From Chromatiales bacterium (lineage in GTDB: Bacteria; Pseudomonadota; Gammaproteobacteria; Steroidobacterales; GCA-2729495), in contig CP070671.1 in NCBI GenBank assembly GCA_020351875.1, positions 2,372,155-2,436,154 of the forward strand: 64,000 nt of DNA, read 5' to 3'. Shown here in pieces: positions 1-8,943 of the stretch. The position numbers and the translations under genes are program-made. The notes under the pieces were generated by a model. That model saw only the letters and a list, made by a program, of their open reading frames with translations, was not told where the DNA came from and did no database searches. Each line of letters begins with the position of its first letter. Position 1 is the first letter of the stretch.

Positions 1-140
1 GGACGCTCGGCGGCGTAATACAGCCACAGCGCTTTCTCGACGACTTCGCGGCCGGCACTGCGGCCGAAGGCCAGGAGCTTTTTCCAGAAGCGAGATTCGG
101 AATAGTCTGCCGCCGGCAGGGTGGTCAGTGCGTGGGACAT
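1..140 (-). CDS. DUF1232 (YkvA-like) protein, N-terminal part only
   Basis: The gene starts at an ATG whose complement is at 138-140 and runs off the left edge of the window, so only about 46 residues are visible. The readable part begins MSHALTTLPAADYSES and contains the segment GREVVEKALWLYYAAER, which is typical of the start of the DUF1232/YkvA family, small membrane-associated proteins of unknown function. It reads in the same direction as the trp genes but lies 103 bases beyond trpA, and no terminator is evident between them. The family assignment rests on this one segment. Confidence 0.6.
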   Translation of the reverse strand, partial: MSHALTTLPAADYSESRFWKKLLAFGRSAGREVVEKALWLYYAAER

Positions 141-243
141 GAGCGGCTCTCAATCAATCGCTGTGCTGCGGACAATGATAGCGGATGGCGGTGGCAGCGA
201 TGCGGCGCTATCCGCACGCTGGATATCGGCGTGGCAAGCGCGG

Positions 244-1029
244 CTAAGCCGGCCGCAGACCCTGCAAAAAGGCCGCCGGGTCGTGACCCGCTTCCAGGTG
301 TTCCACCAGCGCTGAGCCGACGATGACACCGTCGGCATGGCGGCCGATGGACTCAACCTGTGCGGCCTCGCGAATGCCGAAACCCGCGCACACCGGAATT
401 TCGGCTACCGCAGAGACACGGTCCAGGTAGCCGGTGACCTCCGGCGGGATCACCGTACCGCCGCCGGTGATGCCGGTCACGGTGACTGCGTAGACGAAGC
501 CCTTGCTCGCCTGGCACAGCTCGGCCATGCGTTCGTCGGTCGTCGTCGGGGTAATCAGCTGCACCTGGCCAAGACCCGCGTGCGCGAGCGCGTCGCGAAA
601 CTCAGCGCCTTCTTCCAATGGCAGGTCCGGCACGATGAAACCGCACACGCCCGCGTCGGCCGCATCCTGGGCCAGCTGCCGGAAGCCGTAGATGAACAGC
701 GGGTTCAGGTAGCTCATCAGGATCAGCGGTGCAAACGTCTTGCCCGCACGCCGGGCCGCCGTCAGCTGGTCGATGATCCAGTGCAGGCTCACGCCCGCTT
801 CGATCGCGGCGTGACTGGAACGCTGAATCGTCACACCGTCGGCCATCGGATCCGAGAACGGCACGCCGATCTCGATAACTTCGGCGACCGCTGACAGGGC
901 ATCGAGCGTATCGATGAACCGGTCTTTCTGCGGATATCCCGCGGTGATGAACGGCACCAGGCCAACTCGTCGCGCCTGGTTCGCAGCCTCGATCGCGGCG
1001 CTGATTCTGGCGTGCGGCAATTCGTTCAC
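244..1029 (-). CDS. trpA: Tryptophan synthase alpha subunit
   Basis: TrpA (261 aa, normal length) cleaves indole-3-glycerol phosphate to indole and glyceraldehyde 3-phosphate and channels indole to TrpB. The catalytic segment IEIGVPFSDPMADG carries the family's glutamate and aspartate, and the barrel phosphate-binding region GFGIREAAQ is present near the C-terminus. The start is GTG, forming a GTGA overlap with the trpB stop, which implies translational coupling. It is the last gene of the seven-gene trp operon. Nothing is unusual in the protein itself. Confidence 0.97.
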   Translation of the reverse strand: MNELPHARISAAIEAANQARRVGLVPFITAGYPQKDRFIDTLDALSAVAEVIEIGVPFSDPMADGVTIQRSSHAAIEAGVSLHWIIDQLTAARRAGKTFAPLILMSYLNPLFIYGFRQLAQDAADAGVCGFIVPDLPLEEGAEFRDALAHAGLGQVQLITPTTTDERMAELCQASKGFVYAVTVTGITGGGTVIPPEVTGYLDRVSAVAEIPVCAGFGIREAAQVESIGRHADGVIVGSALVEHLEAGHDPAAFLQGLRPA

Positions 1030-2285
1030 GCGGCCCGCCCCGGCGCCTCGCCCGCGTGCATCAGCTTGCTCAGGGTCGGCATGTCCTTGTCGCCGCGACC
1101 GGACAGGCCGATCAGGATTCGTTTGCCCGGATTGTCGTGGGCCCAGCGCCGGGCGTCGGCAAATGCGTGCGCGGTCTCCAGGGCCGGCAGGATGCCCTCA
1201 GCCTCGCAGCATTCCCGCAGGGCCGCCAGCGCATCGGCATCCGTCGCCGACTCGTAGGTCACCCGGCCGATGGTTTTCAGCAGCGCATGCTCCGGCCCCA
1301 CCCCGGCGTAGTCCAGGCCCGCGGACACCGAGTGCGTTTCCTGCACCTGCCCGTTTACATCCTGCAACAGCAGCGACAGGCTGCCATGCAAAATGCCGGG
1401 CGTACCGGTGACCAGCGTGGCCGAGTTCTCGCCGAGCCCGGCGCCACAACCGCCGGCCTCGACACCGATCAACTGCGTGTCCCTGTCGCCCAGCAGCGGA
1501 TGAAACAGCCCGATCGCGTTGGACCCGCCGCCGACACACGCGAAGGCCGCGTCAGCCGGGCCCCCGGCCAGCTCCTGCATCTGCGCGCGCGCTTCCCGGC
1601 CGATGACTGCCTGCAGCTCACGCACCAGGTAAGGATACGGGTGCGGTCCGACCGCGGAACCCAGCAGGTAGTAGCTGCCCTCGGGATCGGCCACCCAGTC
1701 TCGAAACGCCTCGTCGATGGCGGCACGCAAGGTCGCGTCGCCACTGGTCACCGGCGCAACTTCCGCCCCGAGCTGCAGCATGCGGTCCACGTTCGGCCGC
1801 TGCCGCTCCACGTCGACGGCACCCATGTACACGATGCACGGCATACCCGCGCGTGCGCACGCGGCGGCGGTGGCCACACCGTGTTGCCCTGCACCCGTCT
1901 CGGCGATGACCCGCCCAGCGCCCAGGCGCCTGGCGAGCAGGGCCTGGCCCAGCGCGTTGTTGATCTTGTGCGCACCGGTGTGGGCGAGGTCTTCGCGCTT
2001 CAGCCACACGTCCGCGCCCCAGCGTTGGGACAAGCCCCGCGCGTGCGTCAGCGCCGTCGGCCTGCCGACCCAGTCCTGCAATTCGGCACCGAGTTCGGCC
2101 TGGAATGCCGGCGCGTGCAGGTGCTCATCCACCCCGGCCGCCAGCCGCGCCAGGGCCGGCATCAGGGTCTCCGGTGCGTAGCAACCGCCGAACGGCCCGA
2201 AGCGGCCGCGCGCGTCGGGCAGTTCACCGGCGACCAGCTGGCCCAGCAGTTCATCGGCCTGCTTGTCAGTCAGCTCAATTTGCAT
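1026..2285 (-). CDS. trpB: Tryptophan synthase beta subunit
   Basis: TrpB (419 aa) is the PLP enzyme that condenses indole with serine to give tryptophan. The PLP lysine lies in HTGAHKINNALGQALL, the ammonium/activation region in AETGAGQHGVA, and the PLP phosphate loop in GGGSNAIG. It overlaps trpA by 4 bases downstream and the end of trpF by 11 bases upstream, so the three genes are tightly coupled. The length and motifs match the canonical TrpB1 type that partners with TrpA, rather than the longer TrpB2. Confidence 0.97.
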   Translation of the reverse strand: MQIELTDKQADELLGQLVAGELPDARGRFGPFGGCYAPETLMPALARLAAGVDEHLHAPAFQAELGAELQDWVGRPTALTHARGLSQRWGADVWLKREDLAHTGAHKINNALGQALLARRLGAGRVIAETGAGQHGVATAAACARAGMPCIVYMGAVDVERQRPNVDRMLQLGAEVAPVTSGDATLRAAIDEAFRDWVADPEGSYYLLGSAVGPHPYPYLVRELQAVIGREARAQMQELAGGPADAAFACVGGGSNAIGLFHPLLGDRDTQLIGVEAGGCGAGLGENSATLVTGTPGILHGSLSLLLQDVNGQVQETHSVSAGLDYAGVGPEHALLKTIGRVTYESATDADALAALRECCEAEGILPALETAHAFADARRWAHDNPGKRILIGLSGRGDKDMPTLSKLMHAGEAPGRAA

Positions 2286-2883
2286 GCAGGTCCTCCGCCT
2301 TCGCCGCCTCGATGAACGCGACGATTCGTTGCAGGTCTTTCACGCCGCGCTTTCGTTCGACACCGCTGCTGACATCCACACCCCACGGCCGCACCTGCCG
2401 AATAGCGCCTGCTACGTTATCCGGGTCCAGTCCGCCCGCGAGTATCAAGTCGGTGCGCGCCGCGAGCCGCGCCGCCCGTTCCCAGTCCGCTCGCATGCCC
2501 ATCCCGCTGGCGCCAGCCTCGAACAACGCCAGCGGTTGCACTGCCACCGCGTCTTCGTCCAGCTCGCCGAGGTCACGGTAGACCGGCAACGGCACGATAT
2601 CGCCACCCACCGGCAGCGGCGCGAAATCGTCGGCGTCCGTCTGCAACCAGTCTGGTTGAAACACCCGCCGGACTTCGAGCCATTCGTCCGGCGACGGGCG
2701 ATGCATGACCGCGACGCGGATCACATGGTCCGGCAGCCCGTCGCAAAGTTCACGCGCCTGTTGCGGGCTCACGCGCCTGGGTGACGGTGCGAATACGAAA
2801 CCCAACGCATCGGCGCCGGCGTCCACGGCCGTCTCCACCGCTTCAGGCGTGCGGCAACCACAGATCTTGACGAACACGCTCAT
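2275..2883 (-). CDS. trpF: Phosphoribosylanthranilate isomerase
   Basis: TrpF (202 aa) converts phosphoribosylanthranilate to CdRP. The open frame extends further upstream, but the start is set at the ATG at 2883 because the conserved N-terminus MSVFVKICGCRTPEA begins there and the ATG overlaps the trpC stop by 4 bases (ATGA). Catalytic Cys is in KICG and catalytic Asp in LAGGLDPDNV; GVDVSSGVE is the phosphate-binding end. It is a stand-alone gene, not fused to trpC as in enteric bacteria. Confidence 0.96.
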   Translation of the reverse strand: MSVFVKICGCRTPEAVETAVDAGADALGFVFAPSPRRVSPQQARELCDGLPDHVIRVAVMHRPSPDEWLEVRRVFQPDWLQTDADDFAPLPVGGDIVPLPVYRDLGELDEDAVAVQPLALFEAGASGMGMRADWERAARLAARTDLILAGGLDPDNVAGAIRQVRPWGVDVSSGVERKRGVKDLQRIVAFIEAAKAEDLHAN

Positions 2884-3734
2884 ACCGCGCGACCTGCAGT
2901 CAGCAATGCCTGCGCAGCAGCGGCCGGATCTGCCGCGCGCATCAGCGCCGTGCCTACGAGTGCAAGCCCGTAACCCAGCTCGGCGACAGTGGCCGCATGC
3001 GCCGGTTCGACGACGCCGCTCTCGGCAACCTTCGGATAGTTTGCCGGCAACCGTGGCGCCAGCTCTGCAAAGCGTTCGAAGTTGACGCTCAGGCTGCGCA
3101 GGTCGCGGCAATTGACACCCAGGAGCATGCGCACCGCACCGGATTGCACCGCCGGGCCCGCCGCATCCATCACCGGCAGGCAGTGCTCGAGCTCACGTTC
3201 GTCGAAGACTTCCACCAGCGCGAACAGACCGAGCTCCTGCGCGGCCTCCAGCATGCGCTGTAACAGGTCCCGCTCCAGGCAGGCTGCGACCAGCAGCACG
3301 CCGCCGGCGCCTGCCGCCCGCGCTTCCCAGACCTGGTAAGGATCGACCAGGAAATCCTTGCGCATGGCGGGCACCCTTGTCACCGCGCCGGCCACCGCGT
3401 CGAGATCTGCCAGTGAGCCGCGAAACTCCTCCGGCTCGGTCAACACGGACAAGGCCGCTGCCCCGGCATCGACATAGGCCGTGGCCTGGACGACGGGATC
3501 GAGGGCCTCACCGGCCAGTTGCCCCTGGGCCGGCGACCGGCGCTTCACCTCTGCAATCAGGTCGAAGCCCTGCGCGGCAAGGCGCAGCGGCGGCGGCAGT
3601 TCGTGATCAAGCGCGCGCGCCTGCAGCTCCGTGTCCGGCATACGCGCGCGCGCCGCGGCGGCGCGCTCGCGACTGCGGGCCGTCATCCGGACCAGGAAGT
3701 CATTGTTCAATTCTGGACCCTGGCGTGACATCAC
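2880..3734 (-). CDS. trpC: Indole-3-glycerol phosphate synthase
   Basis: TrpC (284 aa) cyclises CdRP to indole-3-glycerol phosphate. Characteristic segments are visible in order: LIAEVKRRSPAQG (catalytic lysine), MRKDFLVDPYQV (second lysine), LVEVFDERELE, LLGVNCRDLRSL and VAESGV. The first possible start is a GTG that shares one base with the trpD stop; an ATG follows directly as the second codon (MM), so either could be used. It is single-domain, with trpF a separate downstream gene. Confidence 0.96.
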   Translation of the reverse strand: MMSRQGPELNNDFLVRMTARSRERAAAARARMPDTELQARALDHELPPPLRLAAQGFDLIAEVKRRSPAQGQLAGEALDPVVQATAYVDAGAAALSVLTEPEEFRGSLADLDAVAGAVTRVPAMRKDFLVDPYQVWEARAAGAGGVLLVAACLERDLLQRMLEAAQELGLFALVEVFDERELEHCLPVMDAAGPAVQSGAVRMLLGVNCRDLRSLSVNFERFAELAPRLPANYPKVAESGVVEPAHAATVAELGYGLALVGTALMRAADPAAAAQALLTAGRAV

Positions 3735-4762
3735 TACATCGTCTCGGCAAAAGTTCTCAGCCGGTCGAGCACCGCTGCGCCTTCGCCGGCATCCAGCGTG
3801 CCGCGTGCGCGGGCGATGCCCGCCGCGAGGTCCGGTTCATTTGCCGTCACTTCCAGCACCAGGCCCGTGCCCAGCAGCAGCGCGTCGCGATGCGCGCCCT
3901 GTTCCTCGCCCCGCAACACGGCCTCCAGCGCGACCGCGTTGTGTTCCGCATCGCCGCCAGCGAGATCTGCCGGGGCGCATCTCGGCAAGCCATAGTCCTG
4001 CGGGTCGCGTTGTTGCTCGTGCACTTCGCCTGGCCGGACATCGAACAGCGCAAAGGTGCCGCAGGGCGTGGCTTCGTCCCAGCCGGGCTCGCCGTGCACG
4101 ACGAAAGCGCGCTGCAGTGGCATGCCCGACAGGCTGTCCGCCAGCAGCCGCGCATGTGGCATGTCGAAGGCACCGAGCAGGTAATAGGGCGGTGCGGCAG
4201 GATTGGCCAGTGGCCCGAGGAAATTAAATACCGTGCGCACTCCCATCGCGGCGCGGACCGGCGCCACCGCTTTCATCGCCGGGTGGAAAAACGGTGCGAA
4301 CAGAAAGGCAAAACCGCACTGTTTCAGGCAGTTCAGCGCCGTGTTCGCATCCGGCGCCAGCGGGACACCCAGCGCCTGCAAGACATCGGCGCTGCCCGAC
4401 CTGGATGACACCGACCGGTTGCCGTGCTTGATCATCGGCACGCCGCAGGCCGCGGCCAGCAGCGCCGTGCCGGTAGACAGGTTAAAGCTGCCCGACAGGT
4501 CCCCGCCGGTGCCCGCACTGTCAGCCGCAGCAAGCCCGTCGGGCAAACGCACCTTGTGGGCCAGGCGGTGCATTTCCCGTGCGAAGCCACGCACCTCCTC
4601 CGCGGTTTCCCCCTTGCTGCGCAGCGCGGCCAGCAGCGCGCCGGCCTGCGCGGGCGCGAGGGATTCATCCGCCAGCATGCGCATCATCTCGGCCGCGTCG
4701 GCCTCGGCCAGGTGTTCGCCGGTCAGCAGACGTTCGAGAAACTCGCCGGGCTTGTTGGCCAT
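3734..4762 (-). CDS. trpD: Anthranilate phosphoribosyltransferase
   Basis: TrpD (342 aa) transfers a phosphoribosyl group from PRPP to anthranilate. The PRPP-binding glycine loop DSAGTGGDLSGSFNLST and the segment KHGNRSVSSRSGSADVLQ with its metal and anthranilate contacts are intact. It lies 11 bases downstream of trpG and shares one base with trpC. TrpG and TrpD are separate genes here, unlike the enteric TrpGD fusion. The length is normal for the family. Confidence 0.96.
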   Translation of the reverse strand: MANKPGEFLERLLTGEHLAEADAAEMMRMLADESLAPAQAGALLAALRSKGETAEEVRGFAREMHRLAHKVRLPDGLAAADSAGTGGDLSGSFNLSTGTALLAAACGVPMIKHGNRSVSSRSGSADVLQALGVPLAPDANTALNCLKQCGFAFLFAPFFHPAMKAVAPVRAAMGVRTVFNFLGPLANPAAPPYYLLGAFDMPHARLLADSLSGMPLQRAFVVHGEPGWDEATPCGTFALFDVRPGEVHEQQRDPQDYGLPRCAPADLAGGDAEHNAVALEAVLRGEEQGAHRDALLLGTGLVLEVTANEPDLAAGIARARGTLDAGEGAAVLDRLRTFAETM

Positions 4763-4773
4763 AACCTGCTCCT

Positions 4774-5355
4774 TCAGTCGGCTTGCAGCGCCAGGAAATT
4801 CTGCAGCAAACGATCACCCTCGGGTGTCAGCACGCTCTCGGGATGAAACTGCACACCTTCCAGGGGCAGTTCGCGATGGCGCACCCCCATGATCTCGCCC
4901 TCCTCCGTGCGCGCGGTCACTTCCAGCACGTCGGGCAACGAGTCGGGCTCTGCCGCCAGCGAATGATAGCGCCCGGCTTCCAGCGGGTTACTCAGCCCGT
5001 CGAAGATGGTTCGCCCGTCGTGCTGCACCAGCGAGGTCTTGCCATGCATCAGGCGCCGGGCCGCGACGATGCGTCCGCCGCTGGCCTGCACCAGGCTCTG
5101 GTGCCCGAGGCAGACGCCGAGCACCGGCGTGCGCCCGGTAAAAGCGTCGATCATCCCCAGCGACACCCCGGCATCATCCGGGCGACCCGGTCCGGGCGAG
5201 ATGCACAGGTGCGAAATATCCAGCGCGAGCGCGTCCGGCACCGTGATTTCGTCGTTGCGATAGACCTGCACGTCTGCGCCAAGCACCAGGAATGCCTGTA
5301 CCAGGTTGTAGGTAAAGGAATCGTAGTTATCGATCAGCAGCAGTCGCGCGCTCAC
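4774..5355 (-). CDS. trpG: Anthranilate synthase glutamine amidotransferase subunit
   Basis: TrpG (193 aa) supplies ammonia from glutamine to TrpE. The class I glutaminase triad is visible: the nucleophile Cys in [10 protein letters not shown] and the His-x-Glu pair in [14 protein letters not shown]. The oxyanion segment [11 protein letters not shown] is also present. The start is GTG, overlapping the trpE stop by 4 bases (GTGA). Such proteins sometimes also serve aminodeoxychorismate synthase as PabA; position in the trp operon makes TrpG the primary role, and the dual role cannot be excluded. Confidence 0.95.
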   Translation of the reverse strand: MSARLLLIDNYDSFTYNLVQAFLVLGADVQVYRNDEITVPDALALDISHLCISPGPGRPDDAGVSLGMIDAFTGRTPVLGVCLGHQSLVQASGGRIVAARRLMHGKTSLVQHDGRTIFDGLSNPLEAGRYHSLAAEPDSLPDVLEVTARTEEGEIMGVRHRELPLEGVQFHPESVLTPEGDRLLQNFLALQAD

Positions 5356-6743
5356 AGACCTTCCTCCGCGATGGCCAGCGCACGGCGCAGTATCGCGCTC
5401 TTGGCCAGGACTTCTTCGTACTCCGTTTGCGGCACGCTGTCCGCGACGATGCCCGCGCCGGCCTGGTAGCTGTAGACACCGTTGCCGAATACGAGGGTGC
5501 GAATCGCGATGGCCTGGTCCATGTCGCCGGTGTGGCCGAAGTAGCCCACCGTGCCGCCATACACGCCACGACGCACCGGCTCCATCATGTCGATCAGCTC
5601 CATGGCCCGCACTTTCGGGGCGCCGACCAGTGTGCCGGCCGGAAACGCGGCCGCAAACAGGTCGAAGGCGTCGCGACCCTCTGCCAGCCGACCCTTCACC
5701 CCGCTCACGATATGCATCACGTGGCTGTAGCGTTCGATCGCGCGGTACGGGTCTACGTACACTGACCCGGCGGCGGCGACACGACCCAGATCGTTTCTCG
5801 CCAGGTCCACGAGCATCACGTGCTCGGCATTTTCCTTTTCGTCGGCGAGCAACGATGCCTCGTGCCTGGCATCTTCTTCTTCGTCTGCGCCCCGCGGTCG
5901 CGTGCCGGCGATGGGGCGCAACGACGCGTCGCCACCGTAGAGCTTCACCAGGGCCTCCGGCGACGAGCCCACGACCTGCAGGTCGCCGGTATCCATGTAG
6001 TACATGTACGGCGACGGATTGAGCAGGCGCAGCGCACGATAAACCTCGAAGGGTGACAGTTCATGTTCGCCGGCAAATCGCACCGACAGGACGATCTGGT
6101 AGATGTCCCCGCTCCTGATGAACTCCTTGCTGCGTGCCACCGCAGCGTGGAACTCGTCGGCGCTGAGGCTCTGCTCTGCCGGCGCGTAGCGACGCCGATC
6201 CCGGGCCGGGGGCAGCGGACCGCGCAGCAGGCGGATCACTTCGCGGCGCAGCTGGGTGCGCTCGGCGTCCGTGCCCGCATGCAGCAGCGCCATGCGGCGC
6301 GTCAGGTGGTCGAAAACCAGCACTGACTCCGTCGCCAGGTAGGCCGCTTCCGGGGAATCCGGGCACGGACCGCCGGCCGGCGGGGCGGGCAGGCGCTCGA
6401 ATTGCCGCACCAGGTCATAGGCCGCCACACCCACCAGCCCACCGTCGAAGGGCACGCCCGGCACGGCCGGCGCCAGCCGCGGTGACGCGGCCAGGGTCTG
6501 GCGCAACAGGTCGAGCAGGGCCTGGCGACCGGCGGGACGTGGCCAGAAGCGCCCCGCAGCCCGCACACCCGTGGCGTCCAGCCGGAATTCCGTGGCCGCG
6601 CCGAAGCCAAGAAAGGAATAGCGCGACAGCTGCGTCCCCTGCTCCACGCTCTCCAGCAGGTAACGCGGGCCGAGCGGCGCGAGCTTCAGGAACGTGGATA
6701 CCGGGGTATCCAGGTCGGCGCTGATGTCAAAAGGCGGTTGCAT
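5352..6743 (-). CDS. trpE: Anthranilate synthase component I
   Basis: TrpE (463 aa) makes anthranilate from chorismate with TrpG. The start is set at the ATG at 6743, giving [14 protein letters not shown]; the frame stays open further upstream, but that stretch is the attenuator. The allosteric tryptophan-binding signature [16 protein letters not shown] is near residue 30, suggesting feedback inhibition. Chorismate-binding segments follow: [50 protein letters not shown] and [11 protein letters not shown]. It is the first structural gene of the operon, directly behind the leader and terminator, with a weak Shine-Dalgarno (GGA about 9 bases upstream). Confidence 0.96.
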   Translation of the reverse strand: MQPPFDISADLDTPVSTFLKLAPLGPRYLLESVEQGTQLSRYSFLGFGAATEFRLDATGVRAAGRFWPRPAGRQALLDLLRQTLAASPRLAPAVPGVPFDGGLVGVAAYDLVRQFERLPAPPAGGPCPDSPEAAYLATESVLVFDHLTRRMALLHAGTDAERTQLRREVIRLLRGPLPPARDRRRYAPAEQSLSADEFHAAVARSKEFIRSGDIYQIVLSVRFAGEHELSPFEVYRALRLLNPSPYMYYMDTGDLQVVGSSPEALVKLYGGDASLRPIAGTRPRGADEEEDARHEASLLADEKENAEHVMLVDLARNDLGRVAAAGSVYVDPYRAIERYSHVMHIVSGVKGRLAEGRDAFDLFAAAFPAGTLVGAPKVRAMELIDMMEPVRRGVYGGTVGYFGHTGDMDQAIAIRTLVFGNGVYSYQAGAGIVADSVPQTEYEEVLAKSAILRRALAIAEEGL

Positions 6744-6792
6744 GCATTTTTTCCGTGCCGTGCTGTTGTTCCCCGGCTTTTTTCCGGGCAAC

Positions 6793-6825
6793 AAAAAACC
6801 CATCGCCGGGGCTCCGGGGATGGGT
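6793..6825 (-). terminator. trp attenuator: intrinsic terminator before trpE
   Basis: On the minus strand ACCCATC pairs with GATGGGT seven bases deep, with four further G-C pairs inside beyond one C-C mismatch and an AGCC loop, followed by a run of six T. It lies between the Trp-rich leader peptide and trpE. An upstream segment GGGGAGGGC at the end of the leader ORF can pair with the 5' terminator arm (CCC-A-TCCCC) with one bulge, which would be the antiterminator. This is the classic layout of transcription attenuation by ribosome stalling on Trp codons. Confidence 0.88.
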
Positions 6826-6848
6826 CTGTCGCCGAAAATACTGACGCG

Positions 6849-6914
6849 CTACTCGGCAGCCCTCCCCATGGCAAGGCTCCACCACCAGTTACGGTTCAGG
6901 TTCGCGGTCTTCAT
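6849..6914 (-). CDS. trpL: trp operon leader peptide
   Basis: A 21-codon ORF starts at ATG (complement of 6912-6914), begins MKTANLNRNWWWSLAMG, and ends with TAG. It carries three consecutive Trp codons (TGG TGG TGG) at positions 10-12. It sits 24 bases upstream of the intrinsic terminator in front of trpE. When Trp-tRNA is scarce a ribosome stalled at the TGG run would free the antiterminator; with enough Trp it would allow the terminator to form. No Shine-Dalgarno is visible before the ATG, see the promoter entry. Confidence 0.9.
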   Translation of the reverse strand: MKTANLNRNWWWSLAMGRAAE

Positions 6915-6952
6915 CGCGGCGAAGTATCGCCGCGCCGCGCCGGGGGCGTCAA
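6915..6952 (-). promoter_or_regulatory. Probable trp promoter with palindrome over the -10 region
   Basis: On the minus strand TTGACG (complement 6947-6952) lies 18 bases from GATACT (6923-6928), a fair sigma-70 pair. GATACT sits inside a perfect 8-bp inverted repeat, CGCGGCGA-TACT-TCGCCGCG (6915-6934), that abuts the trpL ATG. The usual transcription start, about 6-8 bases past the -10 box, would fall at or next to that ATG, so trpL may be translated from a leaderless transcript. The palindrome could also be an operator. No TrpR-box consensus is recognised. This is a prediction from sequence only. Confidence 0.5.
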
Positions 6953-6972
6953 GGGCACCGCGCGGTGTGGTG

Positions 6973-8793
6973 TCAGCCCAGATCGTAGAAAACCGGCAAA
7001 ATGATGGAGAAAGCCAGCCACATGACCAGCGTCAGCGGTATGCCCACCCGCATGAAATCTGAGAACCGGTAGCCGCCGGCACTCATGATGAGCAAGTTGG
7101 TCTGGTAACCGATTGGCGTTGCGAAACTCATATTTGCGCCGAAGATCACGGCCAGGATAAAGGGCTCCACCGGGGCCTGGAGTTCGGCCGCAATGCTGAT
7201 GGCCACCGGCGTGCCAATGACCGCCGCCGCGTTGTTCGAGACCACGTTGGTCAGGATCGTCATCAGCAGAATGAGGCCACTGAGAATCATCGTGACCGGC
7301 AGCGCACCGGTGGCCGCAACGAACAGTTTCGCGATGTAGTCGGCACCGCCAGTTTCCATCATTGCGAAGCCCAGGCCAAGGCTCGCGTCGATGATCATGA
7401 CCACCGGGATGTTGATCGCCTCGCCGACGTCCTTCCAAGTGAGACAACCGGTGGTCAGCATGGCGCCCATGCCGCACAGCGCGGCGACGGAGATCGGCAT
7501 CAGGCCAGTGGCCGCCAGCAGCACCACCAGGGCCATGATGCCGAGCGCCAGTGGCGCGCGGGCTGTGTGCGGCAGGTCCATGGTGGCATCAAGCACCAGC
7601 ATCGATCCGCTTTCACGCAGTTCCTGCACGGCTTCCTTGGCACCCTGTACCAGCAACACGTCACCGGCACGCAGCCGCACCGCACCGAGGTTCGCCGACA
7701 GGTCGTCGTCCATTCGCGCCCGGTGTATCGCCATCGGCAACAGTCGATAACGCGTGGTGAAGTGGGCCGAGTCGAGCGAGCGATGGTGCAGCGGCGAACC
7801 CCGGGTGACGACCACTTCGGCGAGCTGCTGGCCCTCGCTGCTCAGCGGGACTTCTTCGCTGATAGGCTGCTCACCTTCGCCGGCGTTGTAAAGCGTCGCG
7901 CCGAGGATACGCTCGAACTCCTTCAAACGCTCCGACGTATCGCGCACGTAGAGCCGATCGCCCGGCTGCAGTATCACCGACGGCAACTTGGCCACGAACA
8001 GGCTCTCGGTTCGCTGGATGCGGTCGACGCGCATCCTGTTCTCGGTCTTGGCCAGCACTTCGGACAGGGTCTTGCCCGCGGCATAACTGTCTTCGTTCAC
8101 GTACAGCGCTGCACTGAACAACCGTGGCGACGTGTCCGACAGCAGGGCCTTGCGGTCGGGCAGCAGGCGCGGGGCAATCAGCCACAGGAACAACAGCCCG
8201 AAGCCGCCGGCAATCACCACGGGCAGCGTGAAATCGAACATTTCAAAGCGACGCTGGCCGAGATCCGCCGCTATACCCACCACGAGCAGGTTGGTGGACG
8301 TGCCAATGGTCGTCGCCATGCCACCGATCAGCGTGGCCAGGCCCATCGGCATCAGCACGCCGGACGGTGCCCGGCGCGCGCGCAGGCTGCACGCAACCAG
8401 CACCGGCAACAGCATCACGACGATGGGAGTATTGTTCAGGAACGCGCTCAGCGCGGCGCCCAGGACCAGGGTGATGAGCAGCGCGGTCTTCGGCGCGTCC
8501 ATCCAGAATCGCGCCATGATGCTGGCCAGCGGCTGCAGTGCACCAGTGGTTTCCAGGCCGCGCCCGACGATGAGCAACGCGCAGATGGTCACCAGCGCCT
8601 CGTTACCGAAACTGAGGAAGAAATCCGCCGGGCGGATATTCTTGTACGGGAACAGGAAAAAGCCGACCACCAGCAGCAGCACGACCGTCAACCCGGTGGT
8701 CTCCAGCGGGATCCGGTCTTTCGTGAACAGGAACAGCGCCACGCCGGTGAGCAGAATGACGCTGATGGCGTGCCAGTCGGGTAAGGGTGGCAA
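6973..8793 (-). CDS. SLC13/DASS-family transporter with cytosolic TrkA-C domains
   Basis: This is a polytopic inner-membrane carrier of 606 aa. Hydrophobic helices fill about the first 210 residues (TFLLNN-like turn SAFLNNTPIVVM, then GTSTNLLVVG), a soluble stretch of about 190 residues holds two TrkA-C/RCK_C-like domains (RMRVDRIQRTE..., GDRLYVRDTSERL; LRAGDVLLVQGAKE), and a second helix bundle repeats the signature (TNVVSNNAAAVIG, GYQTNLL). Family members move sulfate, dicarboxylates or other anions with Na+. The upstream frame is open, but a TTG preceded by AGGA at 8793 matches the start of the first helix. The substrate cannot be assigned. It reads toward trpL, whose promoter begins 21 bases beyond its stop. 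Confidence 0.85.
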   Translation of the reverse strand: MPPLPDWHAISVILLTGVALFLFTKDRIPLETTGLTVVLLLVVGFFLFPYKNIRPADFFLSFGNEALVTICALLIVGRGLETTGALQPLASIMARFWMDAPKTALLITLVLGAALSAFLNNTPIVVMLLPVLVACSLRARRAPSGVLMPMGLATLIGGMATTIGTSTNLLVVGIAADLGQRRFEMFDFTLPVVIAGGFGLLFLWLIAPRLLPDRKALLSDTSPRLFSAALYVNEDSYAAGKTLSEVLAKTENRMRVDRIQRTESLFVAKLPSVILQPGDRLYVRDTSERLKEFERILGATLYNAGEGEQPISEEVPLSSEGQQLAEVVVTRGSPLHHRSLDSAHFTTRYRLLPMAIHRARMDDDLSANLGAVRLRAGDVLLVQGAKEAVQELRESGSMLVLDATMDLPHTARAPLALGIMALVVLLAATGLMPISVAALCGMGAMLTTGCLTWKDVGEAINIPVVMIIDASLGLGFAMMETGGADYIAKLFVAATGALPVTMILSGLILLMTILTNVVSNNAAAVIGTPVAISIAAELQAPVEPFILAVIFGANMSFATPIGYQTNLLIMSAGGYRFSDFMRVGIPLTLVMWLAFSIILPVFYDLG

Positions 8794-8943
8794 TAGAAGT
8801 CCTGCGCGCGAGCGCGATGGCCTCGATGCAGCAGAGCATAGCGGCGGGCGCGGGTGCGGCCAAATCAGCGTGCCGCGAGGCTCGTCCAGGCGCCGCATCT
8901 GCTAGACTTTGCGGGCCTTCCCGGCTGCGTCATCCCGCCAATT

